DNA of 64,000 bases from Mesostigma viride (Eukaryota; Streptophyta; Mesostigmatophyceae; Mesostigmatales; Mesostigmataceae). How positions within the stretch are numbered: position 1 is the stretch's first letter; each line of letters starts with the position of its first letter. Shown piece after piece: positions 39,299-50,241 of this stretch. The position numbers and the translations under genes were made by a program. Below the pieces are notes generated by a model. That model made no database searches and was not told where the DNA came from. It saw only the letters and a program-made list of their open reading frames with translations. The stretch covers positions 254,001 through 318,000 of the forward strand of contig RPFO01000938.1 of assembly GCA_009746045.1 (NCBI GenBank), read 5' to 3'.

Positions 39299-42200
39299 GG
39301 GAATACAGCAACAGTAGTGTAGAATAGTTAGACAGTGGCCTTGTACATGCCCGCCTACTACAGGCACTATACCAGCTTAGGCCTAGCCTTTTTAGTCATG
39401 TACATGTGTGCCTATGATGAGCCACCCTCCAGATGATGCCTAGCTTTATGTAAATATGCAGTGCCCATGCAGGGAGTAACCGACTCTCTGGTGAGACGCC
39501 ATGCCCTAGCTTTTTGTATAGCTATGCTGATCTTCCCCCCCATGACAGGCTCCCCCTTCGCTGGGCATAGCTTGAAGATCATGGGGATGCAAGTGCCCTG
39601 GTGCACCTAGAGCAAGGGTCCTTTACACCCCCACCCTTGCAGGAAGTAGCTTAGGATGTATGATAGGCCATATGCCCCCTCTCAAGGGCTATGTGCTACA
39701 TATACTCCCAACGGTGGGTGCCTGTGCTTGATAAGGAGGCATGAACCATCATGGTGCAGGTGCACCTTGTGCACCCAGAGCAGGTGACAGTTGTACATCC
39801 TCCACCTGCAGGTTGTAGCCCTGATTGTATTACAAACCCATAGATGCCCCTTTCTCAGGGCTAATAATGTGTTACATATGCTCCCAACGGAGCTATGATT
39901 TTAATTAAGGGGACGTGGCGCGCCGAATATTTTCCGCGCGAAAAAATTCGCGGTACCAGCCGTACCGTGAAAAGTGGGTGCACCGTGCGCGCACCCCTTG
40001 CGGAAGTGGTCATGGCGACTGCGTTTAGGTGAAACTAGCAATGTAGGGCTAGAGAAATGCAAAAAAAATGCTCGAATGTTGAAGAAGATGATTTCATGAT
40101 GTTGGGTTGTGGCGGCAAGTAGCTGGTTTACAATATCGCTGCTTTCTTTTACTGCCATCGGCATGGGGGTTAAACTGCATTTTTTGGTCGCGCGGAATAA
40201 AATAGAGTTCGTGATAGCGGCAGTAAATTCGCAGTTTTGGGGGCCTTTTTGACCGTCAAGGATGCATTAATATCGGTAGCATTGAATTCCAAACCGAACT
40301 GGTGCTTTTTGCTACATTTTCGGCCATTGTCGGTAAGTAATTCTTCAGGCCTGCGCAGTGCATGTCGGAATCTTCCATGGAAGAACGGCCGTTGTTGCGC
40401 GCCTGGGCGAGGGATCTGCGAGGGCAAGGTATAGATTTGTCGCGAATGTTATGTGCTATCAGTTCTTTCTTCTATGAGCTCATCGTTCGAAGGTTTTTGC
40501 GTTCTGTTTGGGCCGTTTCCGCCAGCTAGCTCGCCGTTGCTTGCCGAATACCTGGCAGCTTTAGATTGTTTTCGTTGATGTCGTGGTTAGGGCCGCTTCA
40601 GTCGAAGCCTATAGCTTCTCGGGAAGGTTTAAGGCATTTCATAAAACGTGTTCTGGCAAGGATGGTGTGCGTATGGACGCTTCTTGTTGTGTTAGAGTGA
40701 CGCACCCTCTCTTCGCAGCGGCATCACAGCGCTCATGCGCTGGAGGGCCGCCAATGGTTTCTTTCCATTTTATCGTGCAGGGGAGGAAGTGTTTTATTGA
40801 CGATCATGTTGGAGATATTGCATTTGTGTGACTGCATGTAGATAGCTGCCACCATTGGTTTATTTGAGCTTTCCCTTGATATGATGATGTGAAAAGACTG
40901 CAATGTGCTGAGCCAACCATGGTTGACATGGTTGACTGCATGCCATCGTTGTATGCCATGATCTCCTTGGTTCCTTGCCCTCCATAGTTCCAGTTTGTTG
41001 CCCATCTCAGGTAGGGCAGTGAAGGAGTTGTTGCTGTGTTGATTAGCTTGGTTGGCATAAACCTTACACTCTAACCTGGGAGAAACATAGAAAATGCTGG
41101 TTAGGCATTTTAGTGCCATCATCATTATTGCTATTCACATGCTTATATGTCTGGCCATGCTCGAGGGACGGTGAAGGTGTATGAGGTGTGTGGCCACCCC
41201 TTTGTACTTCATAACATATTCAGCATGTATTTGATGCATGTTGGATGGCATGTAAAGTGTGATTGTGTTAACTTGGTTACTGAGTGGTCCTTAGCGCCTG
41301 TCAGGTGGTCGTCTAGGAAACCCATCAGTGCGTGTCACAGTGACCCCAAACCTTGAGCATGTGTCGTCATCAGTGTGCAAGAGTTATTTATATGTGCTTT
41401 TGGTCATAGATTTGCTGAGTTCTAATCATGAAGTTTACAAGGTAACCTTGGGTTGACTAATGTGTATGCTCTCTTGGCATGTATGCCTAACGATCGTGTT
41501 GCTATGCTTAGGCTGGCAAGGTTGGCCATGCCGAGGGCAGGTGAGGGCAGATGAGGTGCCTAGCTGTTTGCTTATGTATTGTGATCGAGTAGGGCATGCT
41601 TTCAGGCTTTTTGGATGGAAAACATCATGCCTAACTGGCCTTGTACAAAGAAAAACCTCCTTTAGCTTATGTTCAGGTTTTAGCACGTTTAACTTTATAA
41701 CTTGAGCTAGACTTGTCGGAATGACCTGGGACTTGGAAGACAGTTGTCCCCCTGTTAGACGGATTTTCGCTGCAGAAAAAAGTATTTTTTTGACGTGTTT
41801 ATAAAAAGTTATTCCCAATGTCCGGTAAAAAAAGGGTCGTTTTGCGGGGAAATTAATAACTGTTCGAGGTTTTGCCCTTTCCATGATGTAAATAGCTCAG
41901 CAAGCTACAAACTCAGGGAACTAAAAACGCTGCAGGCAGTTTTGCAAATAAATGTGTGCATTGGCTGGGGCATACCCAGCCCTAATTAGCGTCTTTTGCT
42001 ATTTATAGCGCATTATTGGTGTATATATGGGGGTAGTACCCCCAACAAGTGCATGGACAACTCACTAGAGATGTTATTTAGTGCCCCCAATCATAACTTA
42101 GCGTTGTGCAAATGAATTTCAGGTGATATAATTAGCATAGGTCAATTTTTAAGGGTTTTGGGGTGCCACCTCCCCTTAATTATGATTTTAATTATGTTAC

Positions 42201-42763
42201 ATATCAATTCAATTCAATTCAATTCAATTCAATTCAATTCAATTCAATTCAATTCAATTCAATTCAATTCAATTCAATTCAATTCAATTCAATTCAATTC
42301 AATTCAATTCAATTCAATTCAATTCAATTCGATTCGATTCGATTCGATTCGATTCGATTCGATTCGATTCGATTCGATTCGATTCGATTCGATTCGATTC
42401 GATTCGATTCGATTCGATTCGATTCGATTCGATTCGATTCGATTCGATTCGATTCGATTCGATTCGATTCGATTCGATTCGATTCGATTCGATTCGATTC
42501 GATTCGATTCGATTCGATTCGATTCGATTCGATTCGATTCGATTCGATTCGATTCGATTCGATTCGATTCGATTCGATTCGATTCGATTCGATTCGATTC
42601 GATTCGATTCGATTCGATTCGATTCGATTCGATTCGATTCGATTCGATTCGATTCGATTCGATTCGATTCGATTCGATTCGATTCGATTCGATTCGATTC
42701 GATTCGATTCGATTCGATTCGATTCAATTCAATTCAATTCAATTCAATTCAATTCAATTCAAT
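38127..42763 (+). mobile_element. ORF1-only retroelement (copy 2) with expanded tail
   Basis: Flanked by a 12-bp duplication TCAATCAATGGC at 38115-38126 and 42764-42775. It contains ORF1 (to 39298), a 3' UTR that includes two diverged copies of a 150-200 bp 3' domain (ends at about 39705 and 39894), the stem-loop CTCC-CAAC-GGAG at 39883-39894, a TTAA element inserted in the A/T-rich start of its tail (39909-42175), and a 560-bp pentanucleotide tail. No reverse transcriptase is present, as in copy 1 at 1526-2916. The 5' end extends further than copy 1. Confidence 0.78.
39909..42175. mobile_element. TTAA-target DNA element, family C/D (copy D)
   Basis: 2267 bp between TTAA at 39905-39908 and 42176-42179. 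Left tip GGGGACGTGGCGCG, right tip (reverse complement) GGGGAGGTGGC. The first about 120 bp are about 85% identical by eye to the right end of element C (48187 inward), including AATATTTTCCGCGC, GTACCGTGAAAAGTGGGTGC and a GTGCGCGCACC palindrome. The other end resembles the left end of C (GGGGGTACTACCCCC, AAAAGACGCTA). No transposase-like frame. It interrupts the tail of the ORF1-only element. Confidence 0.8.
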
Positions 42764-42768
42764 TCAAT
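42206..42768. repeat. (AATTC)n-(GATTC)n-(AATTC)n satellite
   Basis: About 25 AATTC units, then about 79 GATTC units, then about 9 AATTC units, all in register with a 5-bp period. It is continuous with the tail of the ORF1-only element, whose other copy has five such units. Long frames (NSIQF and DSIRF repeats) are artefacts. Confidence 0.97.
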
Positions 42769-43235
42769 CAATGGCATGCATAAGGCCGGTGTTCATCGAT
42801 GGCGCACGCGCATGCAGGTTTCAGCCTCCGCTGACTGAAAAAGCACAAGGCCCTGGCATGCACGGCCTGTGGCATACCTTGAATTAATTAGGTCGGCCAG
42901 TGGCATACCTCGTGGACACTTATATATAATAGTTGTCCAAAAAATCGCGCGTTTTTGGCGCCACGGGCTATTTTTTGAACGGCGGTGTCCATATGCCCCA
43001 TGTAAGTTGCTGTTTGCGATGTCCCAGGACGTTACTATGTGTCTTGTGCTTTTTGGGTCAAACTGTTTTGTGGATTGGCTGGGGCATAACCAGCCCTAGT
43101 TAGCGTCTTTCGCTATTTATAGCGCATTATTGGCGTATATATGGGGGTAGTACCCCCAAGAAGTGCATGGACAACTCACTAGAGATGTTATTTAGTGCCC
43201 CCAATCATAACTTAGCATTGTGCAAATGAATTTCA

Positions 43236-43668
43236 ATCGTGGTTCTCTGAACATAGTTTCTTTATAGTGAGATGGAAGGGTAGCCGCTATAGCTAGGTTA
43301 TTGGGTTCACGTGACATACCTTTTGAGGCCGGTGCGGCCTGATCCGGATCAGTCGTGGCCAAAGCTTTGGCCAGTTTTTCTTGGCCAGGTGGCAGGAGCT
43401 ACGTTGAGATATAAACCTGCCACTGTCTAGGTTTCTTGGCTCATGGCGTAGTGATTAACTAGATCTAGATTCTTTCTCTCACGCAATATGTGACCTAATA
43501 GCCCCGGCAGCCTTACGTAAGCTGCCGGCAATTAGAACGCCACATTGCGTCATTTGTTCAGACGCAACATTTGCGTGGCGAAAAAATGCCGTCCGGGCCA
43601 AGGCCGCATGACACGCAAAAAAGGACAAAAACAAACCCACCTAGCTAAGGTCGGCCTCTTTTCTTTTC
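43236..43668 (+). repeat. split direct repeat A1
   Basis: 433 bp, essentially identical to 53236-53668 (A2). Starts ATCGTGGTTCTCTGAACATA and ends TCGGCCTCTTTTCTTTTC. Probably contains the promoter for the genomic RNA. Confidence 0.93.
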
Positions 43669-43755
43669 ACGAGGGCGGCGACAGCAAGCCAGGGGAAACG
43701 AACCTCTGGTTTGACGAACCTGTACTGTCGGAGCCATTTTTGGCCCTGAGCAGCA

Positions 43756-44802
43756 ATGCCGAAGGGGCGCAAAGCTACAGGAGGGCAGGCAGCGCGCGGG
43801 GAGGACGGGACGCCCACACCGCGGGCTGCTGCCGCCAGTCACGCGCCAGTCGCCTTCAGCGCCAAAAAGAAGCAGCTCGCCACTCTGCTCGCCAAGTGCA
43901 TCAGCCCCGCAGAGGCGGTGGGGGCAGTCGAGCAGGTCTTCGGTGCCGAGGACTGGGTGACGGACGCCAGCTCGTGGAGCTCGAGCCAGCTGAAGTCTGT
44001 CGTGCAGTTGCTGGCCGATCACGTTGATGTTGGCGACGTGTTGGACGCACGTGACCCAAACGGAACGTTGGTGGCAAAACTGCTGGCCGTGGCAGATCTC
44101 GCGGCGGACGAGGAGGAGGATCAGGCGCTGCCACCAACGACACCTGCGCAGCGAAAAATGGCCAAGCCGAAAGGCGCGGCCAAGGTTTCGGCAGGTGGGG
44201 GGGCTGTCGGAAAGGAAATGAGGGCGAGGTTGGCGACATTCGTTGGGGCACCTCCGGAAACCGAAAATCAGGACGACGAGGAGGACGAGGAGGGGGAGGT
44301 CGCAGCCGAGAAATTCATGCAAGGTTTGAAGGCAGCGCTGGGAGGAATGGAGGGGGCGGGAAGCCACTTCAAGGCCTCGAAAGGGGTGGCGCTGCCAAGC
44401 CGAGCCAAGAGCGTGAAATATCGGGTTTCGGAGCGGGTGCTGCCGGGGGTGTTGGAGGACGCCAGCGACAATGGGATGGGAATCCGGTCGTGGGTCATGA
44501 CGGTAAAGCCTGGAAATTGGCGGAACATGGAGAACAGGAAAATTGTCATGAACATTGCATTGGCCATGGACACCCTTCTCAAGGAGCTGGGCTCAGCAGC
44601 CGGGGAGCTTGTGGGCATGGAGTACCTAATGAGGGTGGTGGCGGCCTTGCTGCAGGTGGAGGGGCAAGGAGGGGGGGGTGGAAGGTGGCCAGCCACCTCC
44701 TGCCATTGGGGGAGGAGGCTGCACTGTCAGCCACCCCGGCTGTCAAGGCAGCTCTCCAAACTGCCATCCTCTTGGACAAGCTCAGCAAGGCTCAACAAGT
44801 AG
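43756..44802 (+). CDS. gag-like protein of the PAT element
   Basis: 348 aa beginning MPKGRKATGGQ. Ala/Lys-rich N-terminus, an acidic stretch (QDDEEDEEGE, about residue 175), then a more conserved-looking region with KSVKYRVSERVLPGVLEDAS, GIRSWVMTVKPGNWRNMEN and RKIVMNIALAMDTLLKEL. No zinc knuckle is seen. Position between repeat A1 and the RT frame and overlap of about 125 nt with the RT frame indicate the capsid-like first ORF. The last about 45 codons are read in a G-rich region and may be wrong if a frameshift joins gag to RT. Confidence 0.7.
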   Translation: MPKGRKATGGQAARGEDGTPTPRAAAASHAPVAFSAKKKQLATLLAKCISPAEAVGAVEQVFGAEDWVTDASSWSSSQLKSVVQLLADHVDVGDVLDARDPNGTLVAKLLAVADLAADEEEDQALPPTTPAQRKMAKPKGAAKVSAGGGAVGKEMRARLATFVGAPPETENQDDEEDEEGEVAAEKFMQGLKAALGGMEGAGSHFKASKGVALPSRAKSVKYRVSERVLPGVLEDASDNGMGIRSWVMTVKPGNWRNMENRKIVMNIALAMDTLLKELGSAAGELVGMEYLMRVVAALLQVEGQGGGGGRWPATSCHWGRRLHCQPPRLSRQLSKLPSSWTSSARLNK

Positions 44803-46265
44803 GGAAATAGAATCCCAGCGGGACCGCTCCCTTTTCCCGCTGCCATACCCACTTAGGCCAGCGTACACCGCGTGGGGCAGGGTGAGATCGGCACGCCGGC
44901 GACAGCGTGCCACGCGCCGCCACCGCGAGTACACACTGCAATGCAAGGTAGTGCGTTGGCTTAATTGGCTGTGGGGAGGGGGGCAAGACCCTCCTCCTAA
45001 CCCTAGAGGGGCGTGCTCTAAGGGGAGGGAGGAGGCCCTTGCGAGGGTCAAGAGGCACTGCACCTGGCACAGTCGCCGCGTAGGGGGCGTTGCGACAGGC
45101 CAGGAGCAAGAAGGTGCTGATGCAATATATGGGAAGCAGAATAAGTATGAACAACTGCGCGCGGACGCGGTGAGTCTACCAAAGGCGGAGGTGGCGGGGA
45201 AGGCACGGCTGCTCGACCTGTTGGCTATGCGGCCGAGCTGGCGGGAGATATATGCCAGCGAAGAGAACTGCATCAAGCCAGCGGTCGTGGCGAGCGCAAA
45301 GTATTGGAATGTGCCCAAGCCCAGCCGGGGATGCTCCATGGCTGAATGGGGCAAGCTCATGAGCCGGGCAGCGGGCGTGGGCATGGTGGCGTTCCGGGAG
45401 AGGCGGCCCAAGTGGGTGGATGGCTGCTTTGGAGTGGCCAAGGGGGTGGGTGAGCTTCGGTTCATCGTCAACAGGAAGCTGGGCAACCTGCTGTGGGTGG
45501 ACCCCCCCAAGATCCTGCTACCCCACCTGGGCATCCTCGTGGAGGTCTACATCAAAGGCTGGTGCTACTGCGCCAAGAGCGACCTCGTGTCATACTACTA
45601 TTCCATCGAGGTGCCCGAGTGGTGGTGGGACTACCAAGGGCTTCCTAGTGTGTGGTCGACTAGCGTAGGTCTGGCAGGGCCCAGGCGGAAGGTGTGGCCC
45701 GTGCTCAAGGTGCTGGCCATGGGACATTCCCATGCGGTGGCGCTGGGGGAGGCCATCCATGAGATGGTGCTCTACATGACCGGTGCCCTGGATCCGAGGC
45801 GCCAGGTCAACTACCTCTCAAGCGCAGGTGAGCTCACCTTGGTGCGCGACGAGTGTGGCCAGCCACTGCGCTTGGCCATCGAGTACAAGGAGGAGCGCGC
45901 CGGGGAGCTTCAGATTGACCTGGAAAACCCCCCTGCCCCCATGCTGTCCATCACCATTGATGACTTGGTGGCCAGCAACGGGCGGACCTGCGAGGCGGTG
46001 AACCAGCTCATCACGCGCGCTATTGAGGAAGGCTACCTCCCTAACAACCTTGTGCCGTCTAAGGAGAAGACTAAGATGGCGAGCCTGGAAGGGGACGAGC
46101 TAGAAGCCCTAGGGGTGGTGCACCGACGGAACGGCGTGCTGGAACCAACGGTCAAGCAGCTCAACCTTGTGATCGCCCACACGCAGGCTATACTCACTCG
46201 AGGCCGAGCTACGGCCGAGGGGCTGGCTGCCGTCTTGGGGCGGTGGTTGTGGCTGCAGATGTTAA
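44678..46265 (+). pseudogene. PAT reverse transcriptase, interrupted by element C
   Basis: The frame carries the DIRS/PAT-type RT from about residue 225: GELRFIVNRKLGNLLW, CAKSDLVSYYYSIEVPEWWW (DL in the palm), GLPSVW, KVLAMGHSHAVALGE, and SITIDDLVAS, in which IDD takes the place of the usual YXDD box. The frame ends LGRWLWLQML where element C starts at a TTAA; reading through gives a false C-terminus to 46291. After removal of element C and one TTAA, the frame continues without shift into SRSCLSIWQQCF and on to RNase H (48192 onward). The N-terminal about 150 codons are of low-complexity type and may precede the real start. Confidence 0.85.
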
Positions 46266-48187
46266 GGGGACTCGCACGTCCAAAAGCCTGAAAAACAGAC
46301 TTTAGTGAGTATCAGTTCCAATGCACATGGGAAAAATCTAGTGATGATTGGGTACCATAAATATGATGTTTGGACATTCATACCACCACTTGTTGGGGTA
46401 CTACCCCCAACCACGCACCGGTGGCGAGCTAAAAATAGAAAAAGACGCTATTTATGGGATATTTTGCCCAAGACAAACCACTTGTCTAAATGACTTGCCC
46501 ATACATACCTGCAAAGTTACCCCACTTTTTTAAAAGCTGGGCTATTTACATGGCCAAAATGGTCACATTTGTTTGAGTTATTAATTTTCCCGCAAAATGG
46601 GTACTTTTTTTAGCCAAAAAAAATAAATCAAATCATTAACACATCAGATTGGGTCATCCATACATAGAAAATTCCACTGAGTGGGGGGAAACACACTGCC
46701 AAAATTTGAGCTCAATCTGACACCCCTAGCTCAAGTTATTGACTTTCCCGTGATGCCACCTGGGTAGACGCTAAAAGAGAATTGAGCTAGTGCTGAGCCA
46801 AAATGACATCTGTTTTGCTACCCTAGACACCCAAAAACATGCCCACATTGATCACGGAGTGTGAGGAGGATGTCCGGAGCCTCATACGCCCCACCCCTCC
46901 ATCGGCACAGCCGGAGCCTTGTGAGTCTACCCTTAACAACAAGGCTGGTAGGACGACACGCCTGAGCAGCATATGTAATGCCTATCTCAGGCTAATAATG
47001 TGTGATTTTGTGCCAACAACCAAGTTGTTTCACCCAACAACACATTAAAAACCCTCTTCCAAAATGCCCAACAAGCCGGACACGTGGAGGACCACACACG
47101 CAGTATATAAAGAGAAAATAAGCTGCCTTTTATCCAGCCAACCTGTGGCTAGCTGCTCTGGTTAGCATGACAAAGGCTATCATTTACTCAGTGGGAAAGG
47201 TGAAGAGACCATTGGAACAACCTACCTGACGCATGTGCCACCAAAGCATTGTGTCCCACAAAATGCACACTGCCTCCTTTCTAACAAGCACGAGCCACTT
47301 TCTTTAGTAGGAGACAGGTGCCAGCTCGTCAGTATCTGGGGAAAATGATGCCGCTGCTTAGGAAGACCGCGTGAATTTCCTCGAACACAACTGTCTATAA
47401 AGCAAAAGAAATTTCAGAGAAGCATGGAAATAAAAGCATTACACCTTCCCGACAGGTTGTGTGCCATGCACGCGCTGCAGAAAGCCAGCCATGTCACAGA
47501 CGAACTTGCTAAAAGACATCCAGGAATCCAGCGATGCAGCGCCAGGACCCGCAACTTACTGGCAGCATCTGGCCGGAAAGAAGGCAAAAAGCTTACGCTC
47601 AACGAGCTAAGAAAGCAGGAAAACGCTAGATTAAGACGTTTAATACAAGAACGTACCATAACGGGCATTTATTCGTGCCCAGGCGCGCAAGAAAGGCCAC
47701 CCTTTCATGGAGAGGTTGGGCACACATCGCGCAGGCCTAATGTTATCTTACCGCAAAATGACGGGAAAGGTAAAGAAAGCAGCGGGAATTTTTACGGCCT
47801 TAGAAACATCATTAAACTAGCTTTCCTTACGACCATCAAAACTGGCAACAATCGACAATCACACCGGCAGGCATCCATTATACTTTATTCATCCCGACAG
47901 AAATTCAGGCCGGACCCCCCCTGCCGATGGCAAAGAAAAAAAGCCCGCGACATTATAGATCGCAACCATCCCACCATAAATTAGAATCAGTAGCTGATTT
48001 TCTCCAACAATCGAGCATTTTTTCTGCTTTCCGCGAGCCAGATTTGTCACGTTTCATCTAAAAGTGCTCAGTCGCCATGGCCACTTCCGCAAGGGGTGCG
48101 CGCACCACGGGTGCACCCACTTTTCACGGTACGGAGGGTACCGCGGAATTTTTTTGGCGCGGAAAATATTCGCCGCGCCGAGTCCCC
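46266..48187. mobile_element. TTAA-target DNA element, family C
   Basis: 1922 bp between TTAA at 46262-46265 and 48188-48191. Left tip GGGGACTCGCACGTCC, right tip (reverse complement) GGGGACTCGGCGCGGCG. It cuts the PAT RT/RNase H frame. Related to D in inverted orientation. It carries one frame of 186 codons without known domain. The second PAT 3' half contains its right portion too (50242-51363). Confidence 0.85.
47424..47984 (+). CDS. hypothetical 186-aa ORF in element C
   Basis: Begins MEIKALHLPDRLCAMHALQK; a helical basic N-terminal half (NELRKQENARLRRLIQERT) and a Ser/Asn/Lys-rich C-terminal half. Identical in the duplicated copy at 50600-51160. I recognise no transposase or other domain. 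It may be non-coding; identity of the two copies reflects recent duplication, not selection. The only hint of function is its place inside a mobile element. Confidence 0.25.
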   Translation: MEIKALHLPDRLCAMHALQKASHVTDELAKRHPGIQRCSARTRNLLAASGRKEGKKLTLNELRKQENARLRRLIQERTITGIYSCPGAQERPPFHGEVGHTSRRPNVILPQNDGKGKESSGNFYGLRNIIKLAFLTTIKTGNNRQSHRQASIILYSSRQKFRPDPPCRWQRKKARDIIDRNHPTIN

Positions 48188-48191
48188 TTAA

Positions 48192-49868
48192 GCCGCAGCT
48201 GCTTGTCCATTTGGCAGCAATGTTTCAAATTCATCAGCCTGCAAGGGTGGGGGCAGCGATCCTGGGTGCTGTGGGCCGGGGTGCGGGAGGAGTTAGAGTG
48301 TGCCCTGGCCTTGGCTCCCATGCTAAGGGTTGACCGATCGAAGCGCACCTTTGGCCCGTGAGGTGGTTGCATCTGACGCGTCCGTGGGACCTACGGGCAA
48401 GGTGTCGTGTACGCAACCATGGAGCCGGGCGATGTGACGGAGCTGGCGAGGGCACGAGAGGTGCGGGGGTACCCGACTTTGCTCATACCAAGTGAGGTGG
48501 CCTACGCTGGCCCTAGGCCACTGAGCGCGCGGGCGCAACAAGCAATCACTAGCCAGCAATGGCGGGTTGGGGTCCGGAGTCGTTGGCGGGATCCGGGGAT
48601 GCACATCAACGAGAAGGAGGTGCGGGCTGCAGTGAAGGGCGTGGAGAGGAGTGCGCGCAGCTTGGCAAACCGAGGCAAGCGGGTGGTGAGGTTGGTGGAC
48701 TCCACCGCGGCGTACGTTGGGCTGCTTGGCTAAGGGGCGGTCCTCATCCCACAAGCTCAACAAGCAGTGCCGCCGCTTGTGCGCGCTGACCCTCGCCACG
48801 GGGAGTCGTTCCCAGTGGGTGTGGACGCCGAGTGCACTTCAACCAGCCGATGGCGTTTCTCGCGGCCAATCCATGGCGACTTTCTTGGCAGGCTGGGTGC
48901 GCGATCTGACCGCGGAAGGCATCCATCCTAACCCGGGGCCCCCTGCACCTGTTAGCTACCTTCCATTGCTAGAGGGGAAAGTAAAGCCGGCTACTTTGCT
49001 GGCCTACCGTCGTGGTCTTGATTCCCTCTTGACTTGGTGGGAGGCTGGTGGGCGGGCGGACGGGTCATCGTCACGAGCTGACACCCTTGAGGAGACATTT
49101 TGTGCGTATGTCGCCTGGGCTCATTTTCGGGGGTACAGCCGCCAAGTGTGTGTCAATGCCTTGATGGGGTTGCAACTTTATTATCCCGGTATGGTGAAGC
49201 GGTGGGACTTGGCCCGTGGCGTCCTCGCTGGGTGGAAAACACTTGTGCCCCCCCGTGCCCCTCCTCCCATTCCATGGGAGGCGGCGTTTGCACTTGCCAG
49301 CACGATGGTCATGCAAGGTCAGCGCCTTGCGGGCCTGCTGGTTGTCATCGTGTTCCGCCATTACCTGCGAATCTCGGAGGCGCTGAACCTCCGTGTTGGC
49401 CATGTGCGCCTCCAGCCTGACGTTCGGCTTGGGCCGGCTCAACGGGGCGCCCTACTGCTGAGGTCTACCAAGACCTCTAAGGGCAAGACTCAGTCAGTGG
49501 TGGTAGAAGATGTGATGTCTGAAACCATCCTCCGTCACTGCATCGCGGGTAAGCACGCTTGGGAAGCCGTGTTCCCTTTCACCTACCCGCAATTCCGGCG
49601 CAGGCTGCGAGTCAGGCCTTGGGGGTCGCCCAGATTTTCACCATTCACGGGCTGCGGCATGGAGGTGCCACTCACGATTTCCTCGCGGGTCGCAGCATGG
49701 GGGACATCCAGGGCCGGGGGCGCTGGCTTAGCAGCTCCACGGTTGCCCATTATGTGGGCTTGCACCGCAGTTAATTTGGAGGTGCAGCTGCCTGAGGTTA
49801 TTCTTCGGGCCATGGCCGCCTGCCCCCCTCGGGCCTGGCGGGCTATTTTGAAATTGCCCTCCACCTAA
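48192..49868 (+). pseudogene. PAT RNase H and tyrosine recombinase, copy 1 (several frameshifts)
   Basis: Same content as 51368-53027 but broken at four places by 4-5 bp insertions: near 48336 (ATCG), 48384 (GTGGG), 48713 (TACG) and 49771 (TTAA/TAAT). A further shift near 49610 is shared with copy 2. RNase H residues (DAS, HINEKEV, DST) and recombinase residues (RISEAL, HGLRHGG, HYV) are all present but in different frames. Confidence 0.85.
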
Positions 49869-50117
49869 TTTGGTTGTTCATTTCTCTGTCATTATGCTAG
49901 GTTCTTTGCCCCTGGCATGGATCGCCAGGGAGGGATATAAGGGTAAGGCTAGCCTTTGCCAAGCAATAAGTGTTCCCATGAGCATCGGCGGCCGGGATGT
50001 GGCCTGCCTTTTGTATGTGCTCCACTCATTGTTTTAATAAAGAGTCTGGTTGCCCTGGAGTTCCACGGTTAATAGAATCGTGGTTCTCTGAACATAGTTT
50101 CTTTATAGTGAGATGGG

Positions 50118-50241
50118 NNNNNNNNNNNNNNNNNNNNNNNNNNNNNNNNNNNNNNNNNNNNNNNNNNNNNNNNNNNNNNNNNNNNNNNNNNNNNNNNNNN
50201 NNNNNNNNNNNNNNNNNNNNNNNNNNNNNNNNNNNNNNNNN
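50118..50241. other. assembly gap (124 N)
   Basis: Run of N between the two copies of the PAT 3' half. Frames spanning it are meaningless. Confidence 0.99.

Larger units (their letters stand above)
47064..50117 (+). repeat. 3.2-kb duplication, first copy
   Basis: Right part of element C, RNase H, recombinase, B1 and the first about 40 bp of A2, ending at the gap. The same sequence restarts after the gap at 50242 and continues to 53270, with about 3178 bp offset. Differences are a few SNPs, two 1-bp indels and four 4-5 bp insertions confined to this copy. Confidence 0.93.

Noticed and set aside
42158-42838. 226-codon frame of NSIQF/DSIRF repeats
   Set aside because: Satellite artefact; a 5-bp unit without stops stays open in several frames.
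45420-46001. Short plus-strand frames inside the PAT RT
   Set aside because: Alternative frames of the RT coding sequence without own features.
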